A stretch of DNA of 64,000 bases from Kryptolebias marmoratus. Taxonomy: Eukaryota; Chordata; Actinopteri; Cyprinodontiformes; Rivulidae. The position numbers were made by a program, and so were the translations under genes. Below the pieces are notes generated by a model. The model was not told the DNA's origin and ran no database searches. It worked only from the letters and a program-made list of their open reading frames with translations. This document shows, one piece after another, positions 34,293 through 45,432 of the stretch (position 1 is the first letter of the stretch; every line of letters begins with the position of its first letter). Where the stretch lies: positions 8,727,742 to 8,791,741 of the forward strand of contig NC_051436.1 in assembly GCF_001649575.2 (NCBI RefSeq), written 5' to 3'.

Positions 34293-36435
34293 GTTCCGTG
34301 CAATTAGCGCATTTAGCATTGCTAACTGTAACATCAACACTTTGGTACCCAGCGTTCGCCGGTTTAAACCGTAGATATGTATTATAACACACGACCAAAT
34401 GTTTCCACCTTTTCTCGCCAGCAAAACCCAGTTCTTTTGGGGGGGCGCAGCCATCTTGTAGTTTTTGGAACCAGACCCTAACCCTAATAACCCGTGGTGT
34501 TACAGGAGCGTCCTTTTTTAGGCGTTAAAACATCGAGATAGGTACGAAGTGGAGAAAGGCGGGTAAAATGTGAGCCAAGGGGGGTTCGAAGAGACCTGCG
34601 GCAAACTGCTTCTTTTTGTACCCACGCACCCAAAAATAAATAAAAAAATATGAGCATGAGGTGACCAAGGCTACAAAAGTACGACTTGCCAGGAGGGCAA
34701 ACTGACTTGGAGTCAGATTTGTTGGTGGTAAATCCAGCCTACCTGAGCAGGAAGTTTTTCAAACGGGCTGCCAACCTTTCCAGATCCAACATGTTCAGAG
34801 ATCAAAAGCTCAAAGAGACAAAAATAGAGCAACTTTTCTGAATTCTGTTCTTCCTGTTCGGTGCTGAAACTTCTTTGCTCACATGCTGGACTCATATTGT
34901 CACCCGGAAGTCTGTAAATTAACCCACCGGTCACCGGTAACGCTGAAATTCAGCCACTTCTGGTCACCAGCCCATCAGTCGTCGCATCCCTTTTAAAAAC
35001 ATATGAACCCCCGTGGCAGCAGTTCACCGTGAAAACTCCTTTGTTCCAGATGTGTGTGTGTGTGTGTGTGTGCTGTGTTTGAAATGGTAATTCGGTCACT
35101 GTGTGCAGGCATGTCTCGCTCGTTAAATTACACAAAAACCGCCTGAGGAAACGCTCCCCACGCCCTTGTCTTTACAGGTTATTAATTTCAGAGATAATAA
35201 AAGGAATTACCATTTGAATGGTCACTTTGTTCATCCCAGTAAAAGTGGGGTGAGTACCAAATAGGAAATTAGTCAATCCTGTTGGGTTTCATGTTGGAAT
35301 TTTGAATTTTTAAAATTTATTTTCAGGGTATCTGATGTCTGAGACATCTGAAGGTTTGGGGATAGATGGATTGCACTGTGATGTAGTGCAGCAAGTGACC
35401 TTATATTCACTCAGTTTGTCAGGTTTTCCAGTTTTGTCCTCCAGCTTTTGTTTTGACCATCCAGCTACGAAGACCCCCAGGTTCACATGAAACCCAATTT
35501 CCAGCCTGAATGGTCAAAGTTGTCCCTCTGCAGAGGAAGCTGCTGACAGGCCCAATCTGTCCATAGGTGGTAAGACGGCTTCCCGGCAAGAGGTCATGCA
35601 GCCTGTTGACGCAGCCGTAGTTACGTCTTCCTTTGTAGTCACAGTGAAAGGTTGATGTGCCCCCGAGATGACCAGCCCCCTCCTCGCGGGCGTGGTGGGG
35701 TGGTGGTGGGTCCTGGGGGTATCTGGGTCGTCTCCTTCCAGGCCTGAATGGGCACATTGTGCTGCTGCTGTTCTGCAGACCGCCACACGCACCTGTCAAG
35801 CCATGTCCCCGGCGCCTCGGGTGCTGAGACACTCCAGAGACCCGCAGTCTCACACACATGAATCTCAGCCCCCCCGCCTCCCTTCCACACACTCAAACAC
35901 ACACACACCTAAAACCAGTTGGATATGAACAAATAAACACTTGGTTAAGAGGACCAGACGTAGAGACACAGATGTGTATACAACAAGACATACACAATTG
36001 AATTTCACCTAAACACAGGGCACATGTGTGTGTGTGTGGGCTCACACACACACACACGCTTGAGTTTATAGGAAACACACCTCGCCGCGGTCGCTAATGC
36101 TGGTATTCGGCGAGCGGGTCGGCTTCAGGACTCGGAGGGGGTCACGTCCCTCAGCCGTCGGGGCGGGGAGGGCAAGGGCGCGAGAGGTCGGCCGGGGGTG
36201 CACGCGCTCGCACGCCGGAGCGGGATTCAGGAGTAAACGACCAGTAATCCGATCCGCGGCCTCAATCAGTTGCAGATTCCGGCAGTGGCGGAGGTCTGTC
36301 AGAGGGCATCGTGAGTCCCAAGCAATGAATGGGGCTTTTTTTTTTTTCTTTTTTTAAAGCAGCTGTTTAGTGATTTTACAAGTTATGACTTTTTTTTTCC
36401 CTGATCTGGAAATGTTTTGTCATAATATGGCTGCG
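34293..36435. other. No gene recognised
   Basis: Holds a GT repeat (35051-35072), CA/GT tracts in both orientations (36025-36057) and a GC-rich stretch (36080-36310). A 157-codon minus-strand frame at 35419-35892 is the longest outside repeats, but it is Gly/Arg/Pro-rich, shows no domain and overlaps frames on the other strand. Confidence 0.4.
35051..35072. repeat. (GT)n microsatellite
   Basis: Eleven GT units. Confidence 0.9.
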
Positions 36436-36455
36436 TCTCTGTGTGCGTGTGCGTT

Positions 36456-36670
36456 CAGCTGTTTGTCTGTTAGCAAAACATCTCATGAACCAGTGGACAA
36501 ATTTTCACGAGACTCTGAGAATCGGCGGCTGTGACCCATCTTTTGGAGTCCATCCAGGATGGCTGCCACAGCTAACTTGGTCAACAGTGCAGATGTTGAG
36601 CCAAGATTTGTGTGTGGTAGTAGCTGAGGGTCATCCTCACCGCATGCTCTGAGTGCTGGCAGATTGGACG
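36456..36670 (+). repeat. R1 repeat copy
   Basis: TTTGTCTGTTAGCAAAACATC, CATGAACCAGTGGACAA, AGGATGGCTGCCACAGCTAA and GAGGGTCATCCTCACCGCAT in family order. Internally shortened. Confidence 0.85.
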
Positions 36671-36854
36671 CGATCTGACTGACGACCTGCGCTCCTTGAA
36701 GAAATTCATCTTTTATCGTTTTCCTATGACTTGTGTTTTCAGACCAAACTTGTCGCCAATAATTTGAACACAAGTCACCAGTTAGCGGTAGCAGCTGTGC
36801 ATCATTTAAGTGAAAAAAAAATAAAATAAATAAATACAACAAATATTAACACAA

Positions 36855-36913
36855 GCGAATGGGATTGAACCCAAGTCTCCTTGGAAGAGACTGCACTGCT
36901 GGGAGCTAAACTC
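36855..36913 (-). other. tRNA-like sequence (SINE head or tRNA pseudogene)
   Basis: Read on the minus strand: TAGCTCCCAGCAG resembles an A box (36896-36908) and GGTTCAATCCC an intact B box (36861-36871), 24 bp apart. No acceptor stem pairing is obvious and the anticodon arm is poor, so it is not a working tRNA gene. A SINE head is the most likely origin. Confidence 0.35.
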
Positions 36914-37203
36914 CACTCATAATTTCGTCTCATTTGTATGCGAGCGCACGAGAGAGAAATAGCAAATGGTGGAGGGGGGGGAATATATGTCAGGATTGCA
37001 CTTTTGTAGGGTAAATAAAAGGTGATTGAAGCTCCAGCAGCAGGGAACGAGATCCTGAAACAGTAAACAGGCGGAGAATTAGTGAGACTGGAGAACGAGA
37101 GAGGATGTAACTTTACGTCATCTTCCGGCGGCTGCCAGCAGCTTCAGTCAATCGTTATTAGCTTCCCTGAGTTTAATGTGACCCTTGGGGGGTGCGGGGG
37201 GAT

Positions 37204-37234
37204 GCTGCCCATGCATTTACAATGCATGGGCAGC
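37204..37234. repeat. Perfect 14-bp inverted repeat with 3-nt loop
   Basis: GCTGCCCATGCATT, loop TAC, AATGCATGGGCAGC. Beyond three mismatched positions, GGGG and CCCC pair again. This is a stable hairpin or cruciform candidate in otherwise plain sequence. Confidence 0.9.
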
Positions 37235-37425
37235 TGGCCCCTTGACTTGATTCAGTACGCTTTCCTCCCCTTTCAAAAGAAGAGCCCCTAACTTATTTGC
37301 TGATCGATCACGACCGTGCAGTTTAAGGTGTTGGACTCACCGTTCGGGACCAAAGTCCTTGTTTTCACGCGTCGGCGCAGAGACGGAATGTGCTTTTTCC
37401 ATTTGCGGTGTAGTTTTTGTTAAAA

Positions 37426-38700
37426 AGGGTAGTTCAGGTCTGTTAAAGCGGGGTTTCCTGAGAAGGTTCTGAACGATTAACATCTCACCTGTTGCAGATC
37501 GCTCTTTGAACGACCTCGGTTGGGAGAAATAGCGTTTAATTTCGACCGAGCTAACGGCTAACCTGAGCGCGACCGGGACCTAAAATGTCTTCTTCTGACA
37601 ACCCATCACATCCCCATCAGTGTCAGTTTCACAACACAAGAACGTCCCAGCGGAAATATTATCACGTTCCTGACAAAAGTGTTTCAGGCTGCACCGGAAG
37701 TGCTACAGCTAGTAAATTATGCGAGTAAACTACCATAAAATGGAGCGTAATGGATGTAAAGATTCCTAAATGCTTATAAACCGCTATGAAATCTTACAGA
37801 CTGGAGTTGTTTTAAGGCGGCAGACACAGCTCAGACTAGCCATTGGCTCGGTCAGTCGGGTAAATCTGAGGAGCTAACTGCTAGCGTGAGGGAACCAAGA
37901 CCGAAGTGGGTTGCTGCTGCCTTGAAACAACTCCAGATTTTTAGTTGTTCTTACAGAGTTGAAGCTGTTTGAAGACGGTAGCAATGCATTTTGGTCTTAG
38001 CTACGTTCAGACTAGCCGTTAGCTCGTCAGTTAGGTTATTCTGCACAGCTAACAGCTGGTCCGAGTCAAACCAAGACCAAAGTGGGTTGATCCTGTCTTC
38101 CGCAGCAGCTAGCTTTAACACTTTTGGTGCACTTTGGTTCAAAAATCATAAAGTTTCTGTCAGAACAACCATAAAAAAAACAAATTAACGGTCAAATAAA
38201 GGTTTATAAAATAGTATTTACTCGAACTGCTACGAAATTGAAATCTGAAGTCACTTCAGACTAGCCGTTAGCTTGTCAGTCTGGTAAATCTGACGAGCTA
38301 ACAGCTAGCCCGAGTGCACCAAAGTGGATTGCTGCTGTCCTAAAGCAACTTGATTCTCAAAGAATGCTGATTTTTTTTTTAAAATTTTAATAAACTTTTA
38401 CATCAATGTCATATTGACACAATTAATACACAAATAGTGGAATCCGTAGCAGCTAGCGTTAACTCTTCTGGTGCATCCCGGGGCACTTTGGCCACTTCAA
38501 CCTTGAAATAACAAACTGATGATGTATAAAAAAAGCAGCTATGAAACTGAGAACTAAGGAGGCAGCAGTCAGTCTTGGCTACGTTCAGAAAAGCTCATCA
38601 ATCAGGTCAAAAAGGTCAATCTTCAAACTGAGGTCATCCAAAGAGCTATCTGCAACAGGTAAGATACTAATCGTTCGTAACCTTTCCACAGAGGCCCACT
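37426..38700 (+). repeat. S repeat cluster (GCTAACAGCTAG family)
   Basis: At least four diverged copies in a row: phrases GACTAGCCGTTAGCTCGTCAG, TAAATCTGACGAGCTAACAG, CCAAAGTGGGTTGCTGCTG and CTTGAAACAACTCCAG recur around 37540, 37835, 38010 and 38265. The end phrase GAGCTATCTGCAACAGGTAAG (38641) is also found at 59535. A start phrase GTAGTTCAGGTCTGTTAAAGC (37430) matches the 58.5-kb copy only roughly. Fragments also occur at 50.7, 58.5-58.7 and 59.3-59.6 kb. Superfamily unknown; no coding frame. Confidence 0.7.
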
Positions 38701-39271
38701 TTAAAGGATCTGAGCTATCGTTTTAGGGATTACAAATTCTAGGAGAACGCACAACGGTTACGTTCGGCTTTATCGCCTCGGCGCAGTTCACCCGAAGGGC
38801 ACGGGCCAAGTTGTCACGAGGGTCGGCTGTTTCCGTCTCCAGCAGCAGCAGCAGCTCGTTTTCAAAGTCTTTATAATTGGCGACGCAGCTGCGGGAAGGT
38901 GAATGCCGTCGGAAATAAAAGGGGGGAGAGAAAAAACAAAACAAAAAGCGTCACGTATCGCGTACGACGCCGGGGAGAAATGTAGGTTACTCGTGACTCG
39001 TGAAAGAAAAGGAGACGCCGCCGTTTCCAAGCAGTTCCTGTTCATTAGCCGTATCTCACTTGCCTCCGGCCCCGACGCGAACACGCCGACTTGTCGGTTA
39101 CGGTGTCACAACCACGGGGTCGTTTAATTTAGAGCCCCGCTCTGCCGATTAGAGCTTTTGTTGTGAGGGGCGGCAGCTACTGTAATGCGGGTGTTTGGGT
39201 CAGCGGCGGCCTCAATGGCTTGGTTACTCTCGCTGACTTGCCTCCCCTTCCTCTCCCCCCCTCCCCCCCCC
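38701..39271. other. CpG-rich stretch before the gap
   Basis: CpG density rises from about 38750 to 39130. No exon recognised; ends in a C-run at the gap. Confidence 0.4.
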
Positions 39272-39705
39272 NNNNNNNNNNNNNNNNNNNNNNNNNNNNN
39301 NNNNNNNNNNNNNNNNNNNNNNNNNNNNNNNNNNNNNNNNNNNNNNNNNNNNNNNNNNNNNNNNNNNNNNNNNNNNNNNNNNNNNNNNNNNNNNNNNNNN
39401 NNNNNNNNNNNNNNNNNNNNNNNNNNNNNNNNNNNNNNNNNNNNNNNNNNNNNNNNNNNNNNNNNNNNNNNNNNNNNNNNNNNNNNNNNNNNNNNNNNNN
39501 NNNNNNNNNNNNNNNNNNNNNNNNNNNNNNNNNNNNNNNNNNNNNNNNNNNNNNNNNNNNNNNNNNNNNNNNNNNNNNNNNNNNNNNNNNNNNNNNNNNN
39601 NNNNNNNNNNNNNNNNNNNNNNNNNNNNNNNNNNNNNNNNNNNNNNNNNNNNNNNNNNNNNNNNNNNNNNNNNNNNNNNNNNNNNNNNNNNNNNNNNNNN
39701 NNNNN
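39272..39705. other. 434-N assembly gap
   Basis: Preceded by a C-run. Frames crossing it are artefacts. Confidence 0.99.
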
Positions 39706-41814
39706 AGGTAACCAACAGCTGCAGAGCCAGCACCGATCGCGGGGAAGCAGATGGTGAGTGCAGCCAGTCTGAATCTGAAGACGGAGAGTTCACTTTTGAT
39801 TTATCTCGTGCGGATCACGGGCAGCTTCGGTTTCAATCGTCGTCCCCCCCCATCCTCCCACCCCCGGGCTGAAACCATCTCTGTTAAACGCAGAAGCGAC
39901 AACAAAACGTTTCATGTCTTCGCGTTCGGTGTTTTTTTTAAAAAACTTGTTTCCATCCACACAGAAACAGCGTTTCTTTAAAACAAAAAAAAAAGGGTTC
40001 CAGAGGAAAAACATCATGAAACTCCTCCCTTGACGCCATGGCTCCGCCCCCTAATCTGATGTACGACCAGAGGACGTCCTCTATGGCGCCCAGTGTGGAG
40101 GCTTTACGTGCACGTTCCTCGCCCCGCTTCCTGTTTTTAAAAAACGACAAATAAAAAGAAAGTTTAGGAAAGTTTAATCTGCCCCAACAGCACAAAAAGA
40201 TCGTAACACATTTAATTTCTGCTCTCGTTCACTTCGTAGCTGGCCCCTTTTACTTTTCTACCCCATCTTATTTTCTTTTATATGAAAAAAAGCAAATAAA
40301 AAACAATGTTTTTTTAAGCAGAACCTCCCTCCACTTAACTACTAATTTCTTCGGTGCTTTTAAGCGGTTATTTAACTGCTTATTGAGGTTAAACAATCAG
40401 TTTGTTCGGGATTTTTACGCAAATTAAACTGAATAATAATGACCGGCCCAATCATCTTTTACAAACCTCGCTCGTTCTGTAAACAGAGGCTGGTTGGAGG
40501 TCGTTCAGAGGAAATGTTTCACTTTTTTCATGTTTTTGGTCTGGTTTTAAGGAAGCAGTTGTGACGTTTAAAAAAAAAAAAAAAAAGATTTGCACTAGAG
40601 AAACATTGTTCTTGTGTTTTAGTTCTCACTGTGTTTCCGAGCTGTTTTAGTGTTGATGACATGAACGTGCGGCGGGGGGGACGGGGGGGGCATGAAACCC
40701 CGACGTGGAAGGAGCCTTCTAGTCGCCGCTCATGGCAACTTCTGCAGAGGACAGTTGTCCTCGTTGAGCTTTTCTAACGATTCTGGACGGTTTCCTTGGC
40801 AGCCCAGCCCGATTCTTTTAACCCCACCCCCCTTCCCTGCCTGCTTTAAGTGGTTGAATATCTTTAGCAGGCAGTGAAAAGTTAATGACGTGATGTTAAA
40901 TTAATCCCACTCCCGCTTTTGTCTCATAATGGAATCTCGGCCGGACCGCACTTAACACGCGGACCTTTCTCTTTTCCTGTAATTTGAAACGGCCTTTATG
41001 AGGATTTATTAAATGGGGAACATCTGAAACTTCAGCGTGCAGAGACGTGCAAATACGTTTTTTGGATTAAATACCAGCAAAAAAGAAAAAAACCCCAAAA
41101 CTTTTGTTTTAACATAAACAATGTAAGTGATCACCTTTGACCACTTCAGCATTTTGTCCCCAATTTTAAAAAAAAGAAACAGATTTTTGTGGTTCAGACT
41201 TGTTAAATATTAAATATTTGTTAAATATTTCATGCAGTTCTCCACGTCTAGGAAGGCTGAGTATCTGCAGGTGTCACGTGTTTTAATTCGGACCAATGTT
41301 GTGCCCAAAAGCGTACTTTTATTGAAGGTCAAACTTGTAGTTTGTTCAGAGTTTCTTGCTGTTCCATATTCGAAACAGACCGAATGGTGTTCTTTTAGTG
41401 GCCGATACCGAAGCCCACTTTTAGAAATCAAGACAAGAATTTGAAGAAGGTTGGTCGAATGCTTGTAGTTTGTAGCTTACCTGGTAGATATGACATCGTT
41501 CCTTGAAAAGTTAGCATATCTTTTAGAGTCGGTTGGGGTTCTGACAAAAAATAGCGACCCTGCCACGAAAGGCGATGTTTGGTTGACGCATGTCGCAGCG
41601 TCAGGCTGTCCACGTATACGCCTGCCTTTTAATTCACTTAGTATGCTCAAGCCTGATTGGCCTAATTAATCAGCGGACAGATCAATAGGTCTACGTTTAT
41701 TCCATTTTATTAAACTACAGATTTTTTTATGTGAATGTTTTTATGAGGAGCAACAAACCGGATCGTCCACAACATCAAGACGTATTTCAGGTTTCGCCGT
41801 ACAACCGAGCTCTG
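39706..41814. other. No gene recognised
   Basis: Right after the gap an open frame of about 45 codons and a donor-like ATG|GTGAGTG (39751-39757) could be an exon edge, but the upstream part is lost in the gap. The rest is AT-rich with poly-A/T and G-runs (40673-40690). Confidence 0.35.
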
Positions 41815-42179
41815 CTTTAAACTTCTCAACAACTTCATCCCTGACCTGTCTGGGGACTTACTTGGTCTTCATGATGCTATGCTGAGATTAATTTACACAC
41901 ATGTGGACTCTGTGTGCTAAATAGGTGACTCCTGAAGGCAACTGTTTGGACTGGATATTAGTTAGAGACATGAGAGTAAAGAAGCTTAATGCAAACGCCA
42001 ACCATTTTTTTAAATTTATTTTTGTCCGGGCTTTTATTTTCCTTCCTCTTCCCAATTCTGCGCTACTTTCTGTTGGTCTGTCACATAAGACCCCAATGAA
42101 ATATATGGGATTCTTGTGCTTTTAACGTCACTAAATGTGGAAACGTTCAGGGGGTATGAATACTTCTTCAAGACACTGA
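41815..42179 (+). mobile_element. 3' part of a Tc1/mariner-like element
   Basis: The right end GTGGAAACGTTCAGGGGGTA then TGAATACTTCTTCAAG.CACTG (42136-42178) is the characteristic terminal sequence of a Tc1/mariner-like group in fish. Upstream phrases CATCCCTGACCTGTCTGG, CTTGGTCTTCATGATGCT, ACACATGTGGACTCTGTGTG and TTGGTCTGTCACATAAGACC occur in the expected order. The left end and transposase are missing. Family assignment is from memory. Confidence 0.65.
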
Positions 42180-42289
42180 GCCAGAATAAGTGGGCTCCAA
42201 ACAACAAAATCATAAATTCTATTAAAAACTAGCATTCCTTAGAAAGAATGCACATCGCCCATCACCTTTCATGTCAAAATCTTGATGAT

Positions 42290-42375
42290 TTTGTGCAATT
42301 TTTAGCTCGCAGACTAGCCTCAGCTACTACCACACCACATTATAGCTCAATATCTGTAAAACTGACTGAGCTACA
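42290..42375 (-). repeat. R1 repeat fragment
   Basis: CCTCAGCTACTACCACACCAC and ATCTGTAAAACTGACTGAG are the distal part of the R1 repeat, minus orientation. Confidence 0.7.
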
Positions 42376-43130
42376 GGCTCAGACGTTACGTTTCGAGGTT
42401 AATTAAAAGTCGAAGGCAGTTACACGATCGCCTTTACTGGCAGCGGGCGGTAAAAACGGTTGCTCCTATTTGCGAATAACACAGCACCCGTAGGAACTGC
42501 AGTGTTCGATTTACCCACCTCTCCTGGCACTGAGCAGCAAATACGCCATCAATACAGTAAATTCAATAAAAAAAGTAGGAATCTGGTCTTAATTTAACGT
42601 GTTGCACAGTGTCTTTTTGGGGCTGTATGAAGTACTTATAATTTCATGTAAGTACAGTTGAAAACAAAAATAAAATACCAGAATAACCCTTTTATTAGCA
42701 TTAATAGTCAGTGTTCACAAATAGATGTCAGTCTGGGTCATCCATATCTATAACTCAAGTGCTTCATCATACGTTTGGAACGAACACCCGACTAGTAATT
42801 GTACAAAATTGCTTTGGGCGCCAGGAACTTCCCAGGTAAACGTTTCTCTGGTCCAGAACTCTTTGAAGATATCTCGGAGGCTTCGCTCTCGATCGGCAGC
42901 ACTCGAACAGCAGTGATTACCGCAGAAGAGTAAAATTTGGCTCTGATCCAGTTTTTTCTCGGCAAGGAGGAGCGGGGAGAAGGAGCCGGAGGTGTTTTTA
43001 GGAGGTGAACGTGTGGAATTAAACATTTGTATTATTGCTATAACTGCTGCAGAATGTGAAAGCGCCCGATAAAAGTCATCTACGGCCCATTATTCCGTCC
43101 TTAATATGAGTTTTATTTTCTGTTGTTGCT

Positions 43131-43136
<6 letters not shown>

Positions 43137-43174
<38 letters not shown>
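43137..43174. repeat. (GT)n microsatellite
   Basis: About nineteen uninterrupted GT units. Confidence 0.97.
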
Positions 43175-43175
<1 letters not shown>

Positions 43176-43589
43176 GGTGTGACAGTTTGCGGTTGGAATT
43201 GTTGCAATATGGTGTGGGAGTCCTGCTTTCCAAAACCTTGCAGGCTCGCTAAATATCTGGCAGATGCTCTGTTGACCAAACCGGTTTCAGTATTTTTCAG
43301 CTGAATTGACCTATAGCGGCGGCGTTCTCTGCCAAAGTCTTAAATTCGATCAGACATAATGAAGAGCAGATTTGATGAAGCACGGCCCTGGCAGCTCGTT
43401 CGGCTGGCCGTTGTGCCCAGATGATTCTTTGAAATTTGGCACAATTTCTTTCACAGCATCTCGGCTCAGTTTACTAAAGAGGGGGGGGGTGAAATGTTTT
43501 CTTTTGCTTGCGCGCGATTCGTCAGGACTACAGATTCAAAAATTACACCGGTTCTTTGTCGCCCGCCACCATGTTAACGCTTCTATCTT

Positions 43590-43745
43590 TGTGTGGACAG
43601 ACTTTAATGGACCTCTAACTCAGCAAACTCAAAACTGGGTTCAGTTCAGTCAACCTTACAGATATGAAGCTAAAATGAAGTGTGGTAGTTCCTGAGAGTC
43701 TCTCCCAGCAAATAGTCTGAGCACTACCAGATCCCACTGGATCTT
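43590..43745 (+). repeat. R1 repeat copy, diverged
   Basis: GTGTGGACAGACTTTAATGG, CAGTCAACCTTACAGATATG, AGCTAAAATGAAGTGTGGTAG and TCCTGAGAGTC follow the family order; the middle is lost. Confidence 0.65.
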
Positions 43746-43781
43746 TGTCTAGAACAGGCGATCCTTAGAGGAATAACTAAC

Positions 43782-44408
43782 TGAGGCCGCGTTCACAGCA
43801 GCCCTGGTCAGTCCGCTTTAATCGAACTCTAGTTCGTTTGGCCTAGAAAGTCCGGTTTGTTTGGGGGAGGTGTGAAAGTGCAATCGAACTCTAATGCCGA
43901 CCAAAACAGCGAACTCTGGTCTGCTGAAAAGCCTCGGTCTCGGTTAGGTTGAAGTGAACTCTGGCGCGGTTTGATTGCGTATGTGAATGCAAGCAAACCG
44001 GAGACCGCTCCAAAATCAGAAAGCGGACTACAGCACAGGGCCTTCTGGGTAAATACGACCAAAACAAACATGTTTCTACCAGTAGAGGGAGAAATGGCTT
44101 CAAAAGGAGCCATTTCAGTCCTAAAGCCGCTAAAATTTGCCGCCACTCCATTTGGGTTTACTCTTCCATCAGAAGGAAGTTGCGCTCAGTGTCTTCTTCA
44201 GAGGTTTTTGTGTCGTTTCCTTCAGTAGTTCTTGGTGTGGCGCCACCACAGGCAAGGGGGGGGAGACGGGTCGCTCAAAGAGTTTGTCTCGATTGACTCA
44301 GTGCAGCGTGAATAAGAACCGCAGCAGCTGAAAATGGACCAAAATGTTGACATTTTGGTCCCCAATCAAACCGAGTCTACAGGACTGTCAGGTGTGAATA
44401 CAGCCTGA
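43782..44408. mobile_element. Non-autonomous TIR element with TGA duplication
   Basis: Element 43785-44405 (621 bp). The 13-bp ends GGCCGCGTTCACA and GGCTGTATTCACA (inverted) match at 10 positions and continue as imperfect inverted repeats for about 40 bp. TGA flanks both sides (43782-43784, 44406-44408), so a 3-bp duplication is likely, though CTGAG also repeats. A perfect 12-bp palindromic stem, GGACCAAAATGT/ACATTTTGGTCC with a 2-nt loop, lies near the right end (44336-44361). The superfamily is uncertain; a 3-bp duplication would favour PIF/Harbinger. Confidence 0.75.
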
Positions 44409-44679
44409 GGGTCCCAATGTACTGAGGCACCATTGTTACTATGTGGTTAAAACATTACATCCTGTGTCTCGTTGTACAGTGTTGAAATAAAACGGGAAAA
44501 TTATTAAATATGCTTAAAGAATTTTTATAATAATTAAGAATTATTAAAGATGGGCCAAAGAATCGGTTTATAACCAGCTGATATTCAGCCCGACCAACCT
44601 TGATTTGACAAAATTTAAAAAAGAAAAAAACCTGTACAACCCCCCCCAAAACAAACAAAAAATGATAACAATGGCGACT

Positions 44680-45432
44680 ACTGTGATGTTGGCGAAGCTC
44701 CTGAGAAAACCCAGCCCTCTTCGGAGACGTACATCACAGCAGAAGCATCATTTATTGTTCAGTTGGGTCACAGGAAGTTGGATTTTACACGTCTAAAATG
44801 GCGCTTTGAAACCTTTTCCAGTTTTCACACAGTGACACTTTAGGTTTTACGGCTTTTTGGTGATTTTTCCCCCAGTTTCTCCGGCTGACAGCTGCTGACG
44901 TCTTCATTTTAAAAACGTTTCAAACCCTTTTCGTGAACAAACTCTTCCCACTCCCACAACTCTTTCAGTTTATATATATACGAATCGTACATCCAAACGT
45001 ACGGATATATGTCTTCTTTCACCCAGAGTGGCTGTCGTTGCTACATGATTTATGGGTTTTCTCTCAGATCCTCCCCCCCAGAATACAGAGAGTGCACTCT
45101 CTTCAAAACTGGAAGCGAGGGGTGTTTTTTAACTTGTACATAAAATGTTCCCGTGTGACCATCAAGAGTCTTCGAGAAGGTTGCTGGCTGTTTTAGGTTT
45201 GCAGTCAGGGAGTGACAGACACAGGTGCGTGGTTACCATGGTGACCCAAACAAACCACTGACAACAGCTTTAACGTTTTGTTTTATTATGGTCCTTTTTA
45301 CACTTCTTACACAGTTAATACATAAAAATGGAGGCACGTTTTCTTACATTTGGTTTTTACAAAATTGGTGTTAGAACGTCGGGCGGCAGCTGCCTCGACC
45401 GCGTTCAGAATTTATTTAGAAATCTTCTAGTT
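44680..45432 (+). repeat. Unclassified ~750-bp element, copy B
   Basis: Partner of copy A (32580-33375), same orientation, with the shared anchors listed there. The frame that is long in copy A is split here into frames of 63 and 87 codons. Right part: GGGAGTGACAGACACAGGTG, then GTGGTTACCATGGTGACC. No terminal repeats found. Confidence 0.7.

Noticed and set aside
35419..35892. 157-codon minus-strand frame
   Set aside because: Compositionally biased (Gly, Arg, Pro), overlapping frames on both strands, no family resemblance, no splice support.
36855..36913. Functional tRNA gene
   Set aside because: No closed acceptor stem or proper anticodon arm; only the internal promoter boxes resemble tRNA.
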